From Pseudogemmatithrix spongiicola (GTDB lineage: Bacteria > Gemmatimonadota > Gemmatimonadetes > Gemmatimonadales > Gemmatimonadaceae): a DNA stretch of 64,000 nucleotides. Of this stretch, positions 61,044 through 64,000 are shown piece by piece (positions within the stretch are counted from its first letter, which is position 1; each line of letters opens with the position of its first letter). A model generated the notes under the pieces. That model was not told where the DNA came from. It was given only the letters and a program-made list of their open reading frames with translations, and did no database searches. The stretch covers positions 186,001 to 250,000 of the forward strand of contig NZ_CP130613.1 of NCBI RefSeq assembly GCF_030623445.1, read 5' to 3'. The position numbers were made by a program, and so were the translations under genes.

Positions 61044-61568
61044 ATGGACGTGATGGTGCAGATCCACGAGGGCAATGACGAGCGCGCGACGGTCGCGCGC
61101 GTCAACGCCGTGCATTCGCGGGAGACCCTCGAGGCCCCTACGCGCGAGATCGTCACGCTCTACGGCGAGCCGACGCCCGAATCCCTGGCCCTCGCGCTCG
61201 CGGCGACGGTCGAGGCGCGCAAGGCGTCGCGCGGCGAAGCGTTCACCACCGGTGAGATTCGCATCGTCGGCGACGAAGGCGCCGTCGGCGAGACCGCCTA
61301 CACCGACCGCAACACGGGCGAGATCATCAAGCGCGAGCTGAGCATCCCGCTCACCGTGCTCACCGAGACGGCGCAGGAGATCCTCCGCGAAGGCGGCCAA
61401 GGCATCCGGCGCCTGCTTGCGAACCTGCTCATGCCGGAGTGGCCGGAAGGCACGCGCCGCGCCCTGGGCTTCCAGTTCGCGTCCTCGGCGGCTCCGGTCA
61501 CGCGTCCGTCGGACCAGCTCGCCGCCATGCGCGAGGCCGACGCCCAGAACTTCGCGGACGACGAGTAG
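61044..61568 (+). CDS. Conserved hypothetical protein
   Basis: 174 residues, ATG with AGGGAG upstream. Acidic, soluble, no cysteine. Recognisable stretches are REIVTLYGEPTPESLALALA, YTDRNTGEIIKRELSIPLT and a C-terminal MREADAQNFADDE. I do not know the family. Single gene, closed by a strong terminator. Confidence 0.75.
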   Translation: MDVMVQIHEGNDERATVARVNAVHSRETLEAPTREIVTLYGEPTPESLALALAATVEARKASRGEAFTTGEIRIVGDEGAVGETAYTDRNTGEIIKRELSIPLTVLTETAQEILREGGQGIRRLLANLLMPEWPEGTRRALGFQFASSAAPVTRPSDQLAAMREADAQNFADDE

Positions 61569-61590
61569 GTCGCGGCCGCGCGGCAGCGTC

Positions 61591-61620
61591 ACGGGCGCCC
61601 CTCGGGGCGCCCGTTTGCGT
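61591..61620 (+). terminator. Intrinsic terminator
   Basis: ACGGGCGCCCC (61591-61601) pairs perfectly with GGGGCGCCCGT (61604-61614), followed by a short TTTGCGT. 22 bp after the stop of the upstream gene. Confidence 0.85.
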
Positions 61621-61733
61621 CTGGGGCAAACCCTCACAGGGGGGTCCTGAACCGCCCGATTGCCATCGGCGGCGCGCGGGGCCAACATCTACTCCCCAGA
61701 TGCGCCCGCCACCGGCGGGAGGAGGGTGTCCCG

Positions 61734-63821
61734 ATGCGGGAGTACGAGAGCGCGGCAATCCGGAACGTGGCGGTCGTCGGACATGGAGCGAGCGGGAAGA
61801 CCACACTGGTCGACGCGCTCGCTTTCGTTTCCGGGAGCTCCCGACGACACGGCGCGATCAAAGACGGCACCACGCTCACCGACACCTCGCCCGAGGAGAC
61901 GAGCCGCGGCTACTCGATCTCACTGGGCTGCGCCCACGCCGAGTGGCGGGACGCCAAGATCAACCTGCTCGACACCCCGGGCTACGCCGACTTTGCCGGC
62001 GATGCCATCGCCGGCCTCGTCGCCGCCGACGGCGCCCTCGTCACCATCGGCGCCAACTCCGGCGTCGAGGTCGGTACGGAGCGCATGTTCCGCGAGGCCG
62101 TGAAGCGGCAGGACCCCGTGCTGTTCGTGGTCTCGATGATGGACAAGGAGACCGCCGACTTCGACCAGGCCTACCGGTCCATCAAGGCCAAGCTCACGCC
62201 GAAGGTCGTGCCCGTGGAGATCCCCATCGGGTCGGGGGCGGGCTTCAAGGGCATCATCAACCTCTTCACGAAGAAGGCCCATCTCTTCAAGCCGGGCACC
62301 AAGGCGGGCGAGTACGAGGAAGGGCCGATCCCGGCCAGCGAACAATCGCGCTTCGAGCGCTACCACGCCGAGCTGGTCGAAGCCGTCGCCGCAACGGACG
62401 ATGCCCTGCTCGAACGTTTCTTCTCCGGCGAGGAGATTCCCGGCGACGAAGAGATGCGCGCCATGAAGGAGGCGATGAAGCGGGCCGAGCTGTTCCCGCT
62501 GCTCTGCTGCTCCTCGCAGCTCACCTACGGCGTCCGCACCGTGCTCGACTTCCTCGTGCAGCTCATGCCCAGCGCCTACGAGATGGAAGAGCAGCATGGC
62601 CTGAAGGGCGCCGAGGGCGACCACACGGTCGAGATCCACCCGCGCGACGACGCGCCGTTCACGGCATTGGTGTTCAAGACGACGACCGAGCCGCACGTCG
62701 GCGAGGTGAGCTACTTCCGGACCTTCTCCGGCACCGTCGCCAACGGCGCGGAGGTCTACAACGCCACCCGCAGCGTGCCCGAGAAGCTCTCGCATCTCGC
62801 CATCCCGCAGGGCAAGGAGCGCCTCGAGGTCGCGCGCCTCCACCCCGGCGACATCGGCTGCGTCGCCAAGCTGCGCAACACGCACACCAACGACACGCTC
62901 TCCACCAAGGAGCATCCGGTGCGCATGCCGCAGATCCCGTTTCCGGATGCGCTGGTGAGCTTCGCCATCGAAGCCGCCGCCCGCGCCGACGAGGAGAAGC
63001 TGCAGCTGGGCCTGCACCGCCTGCACGACGAAGATCCCACGATCCAGACGCACTACGAGTCCGAGACGCACGAGACCATCATCGAAGGGCTCGGCGAACG
63101 CCATCTCGAAGTCGCGCTCGCGCGGCTCGAGCGGCAGTACGGCGTGAAGGCCGTGCTCCGCGCCCCGCGCGTGCCGTATCGCGAGACGTTGCTCGGCAAG
63201 GCCGAAGGCCAGGGCCGGCACAAGAAGCAGACGGGCGGCAAGGGCCAGTTCGGTGACTGCTGGATCCGCATCAAGCCCGTCCCGCGCGGGTCAGGCTATC
63301 GCTTCGTCGACAACATCAGCGGCGGCGTGATCCCTCGGCAGTACATCCCCGCCGTGGACAAAGGCGTGCAGGAAGCCGCCGAGCGCGGCGTGCTGGCGGG
63401 CTATCCGGTGGTGGATTTCGAGGTCGAGGTCTTCGACGGCTCCTACCACTCGGTGGATTCCAACGAAGCCTCGTTCAAGATGGCCGGCATCCTCGCGTTC
63501 AAGACCATCGCGCCGAAGGCCAAGCCCGTGCTGCTGGAGCCGCTGATGCAGGTCGAGGTGCGCACGCCGGACGCGCACCTAGGCGACGTGATGGGCGATC
63601 TCTCCGGACGTCGCGGGCATATCCTCGGTACGGAGCCGCTCGAGGACGGCAACGGCACGGCGGTGAAGGCGATCGTGCCGATGGCCGAGCTGCATCTCTA
63701 CGCCACGCGCTTGCAGAGCCTGACGCATGGGTACGGCACGGTGCGCTACCGTATGCATGGGTTCGAGCAGGCGCCGGCGGAGGTGGTGCAGAAAGTGGTG
63801 AAGGCGCAGGCCGCGGAGTAG
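61734..63821 (+). CDS. EF-G-like translational GTPase (second EF-G type)
   Basis: 695 residues, ATG after GGAGGAGG. Full EF-G domain order. The G1 is GHGASGKTT instead of AHIDAGKTT, G3 is DTPGYADF, and the guanine-specificity motif NKMD is replaced by SMMDKE. Domain IV/V segments are intact (GVIPRQYIPAVDKGVQEAAE). Such FusA2-type proteins are not the main elongation factor; ribosome recycling, stress or a non-hydrolysing role have been proposed for relatives. Confidence 0.9.
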   Translation: MREYESAAIRNVAVVGHGASGKTTLVDALAFVSGSSRRHGAIKDGTTLTDTSPEETSRGYSISLGCAHAEWRDAKINLLDTPGYADFAGDAIAGLVAADGALVTIGANSGVEVGTERMFREAVKRQDPVLFVVSMMDKETADFDQAYRSIKAKLTPKVVPVEIPIGSGAGFKGIINLFTKKAHLFKPGTKAGEYEEGPIPASEQSRFERYHAELVEAVAATDDALLERFFSGEEIPGDEEMRAMKEAMKRAELFPLLCCSSQLTYGVRTVLDFLVQLMPSAYEMEEQHGLKGAEGDHTVEIHPRDDAPFTALVFKTTTEPHVGEVSYFRTFSGTVANGAEVYNATRSVPEKLSHLAIPQGKERLEVARLHPGDIGCVAKLRNTHTNDTLSTKEHPVRMPQIPFPDALVSFAIEAAARADEEKLQLGLHRLHDEDPTIQTHYESETHETIIEGLGERHLEVALARLERQYGVKAVLRAPRVPYRETLLGKAEGQGRHKKQTGGKGQFGDCWIRIKPVPRGSGYRFVDNISGGVIPRQYIPAVDKGVQEAAERGVLAGYPVVDFEVEVFDGSYHSVDSNEASFKMAGILAFKTIAPKAKPVLLEPLMQVEVRTPDAHLGDVMGDLSGRRGHILGTEPLEDGNGTAVKAIVPMAELHLYATRLQSLTHGYGTVRYRMHGFEQAPAEVVQKVVKAQAAE

Positions 63822-63834
63822 CGGCCTGCGCCTT
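63801..63834. terminator. Terminator hairpin with the stop codon at the loop
   Basis: AAGGCGCAGGCCGC (63801-63814) pairs perfectly with GCGGCCTGCGCCTT (63821-63834). The loop GGAGTA plus the first base of the right arm contains the TAG of the EF-G-like gene. Convergent with the next gene, so it may act both ways. Confidence 0.8.
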
Positions 63835-63857
63835 CGGATGCGTCCTGCCAGGGCGAC

Positions 63858-64000
63858 TTAGATCTTGTGGTACGCAATCCGCGCCGACTCGGCGCGGTCC
63901 GCCGCGGTGTAGACCTCGAAGTCATTGAAGAAGGCCGGCGCTTCCTTCTGGAGCACGCGCAGCACGGCCAGCGCCATGCGGCGGATCTCGAACTCCGCGC
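63858..64000 (-). CDS. thyX: Probable flavin-dependent thymidylate synthase, C-terminus (partial)
   Basis: 47 codons before TAA (63858-63860 on the minus strand); the rest is beyond the window. EFEIRRMALAVLRVLQKEAP followed by FFNDF resembles the ThyX C-terminal helix and the short acidic end. The catalytic part is not visible, so this is tentative. Confidence 0.5.
   Translation of the reverse strand, partial: AEFEIRRMALAVLRVLQKEAPAFFNDFEVYTAADRAESARIAYHKI

Overview
The window is high-GC DNA from a phototrophic bacterium, most likely of the phylum Gemmatimonadota. It opens with a bacteriochlorophyll and type-2 reaction-centre operon (bchC end, bchXYZ, pufB, two alpha-antenna genes, pufLMC). 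The rest is typical of Gemmatimonadota: Ser/Thr kinases fused to TolB, WD40-like or sensor domains, a Rho with a long Arg/Gly-rich N-terminus, and leaderless-looking promoters. The phylum is inferred from gene content and order; no marker rRNA is present.

Layout. 1-8.2 kb: photosynthesis superoperon, ending in a strong hairpin and a long palindromic repeat. 8.4-13 kb: a small unknown protein, a Ser/Thr kinase with a beta-propeller, and a permuted papain-like hydrolase. 13-16.5 kb: fadN/fadA-type beta-oxidation pair on the minus strand. 16.7-18.4 kb: D12-class DNA adenine methylase coupled to a histidine-kinase-like protein. 18.4-21.3 kb, minus strand: a secreted protein, a FliA-type sigma factor and an NtrC-type sigma54 activator; the first two share nearly identical sigma54-like promoters with paired upstream dyads. 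21.3-25.8 kb: DNA repair glycosylase, SRPBCC-epimerase, an IS481-family element (transposase frameshifted) and small genes. 25.8-28.6 kb: msrPQ and an rRNA methyltransferase. 28.6-32.7 kb: porin-like protein, secreted cupredoxin, and a membrane sensor Ser/Thr kinase. 32.8-39.6 kb: 2-oxoglutarate dehydrogenase E1, PIG-L deacetylase, NDH-2. 39.8-43 kb: MFS transporter, then mlaE-mlaD. 43-48.8 kb: nadB-nadA-nadC followed by cydA-cydB. 48.9-49.9 kb: a second, intact IS481-family element. 50-57 kb: psd, a zinc-ribbon microprotein, a GT39-type glycosyltransferase, an M20 dipeptidase, and a frameshifted Ser/Thr kinase-TolB gene lying between two copies of the dipeptidase 3' end. 57-64 kb: rho, a 62-residue stand-alone histidine-kinase DHp-like protein, a helical repeat protein, a polysaccharide deacetylase, an unknown protein, an EF-G-like GTPase and the 3' end of a probable thyX.

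Four observations stand out. (1) Two minus-strand genes next to the NtrC-type regulator share the same promoter architecture: two 13-bp dyads 17 bp apart near -100/-116, plus a shared -24-like element. (2) Ten genes have a TAnnTT (once TAnnGT) hexamer 5 or 6 nt upstream of the start codon, which puts the start codon at about +1 (leaderless mRNAs). (3) Three families of long palindromic repeats have arms made of three 7-8-bp units; the complete elements sit mainly between convergent genes. (4) Both IS481-family elements can form a 12-bp stem that buries the transposase GTG start, and the paired bases covary between the two copies.
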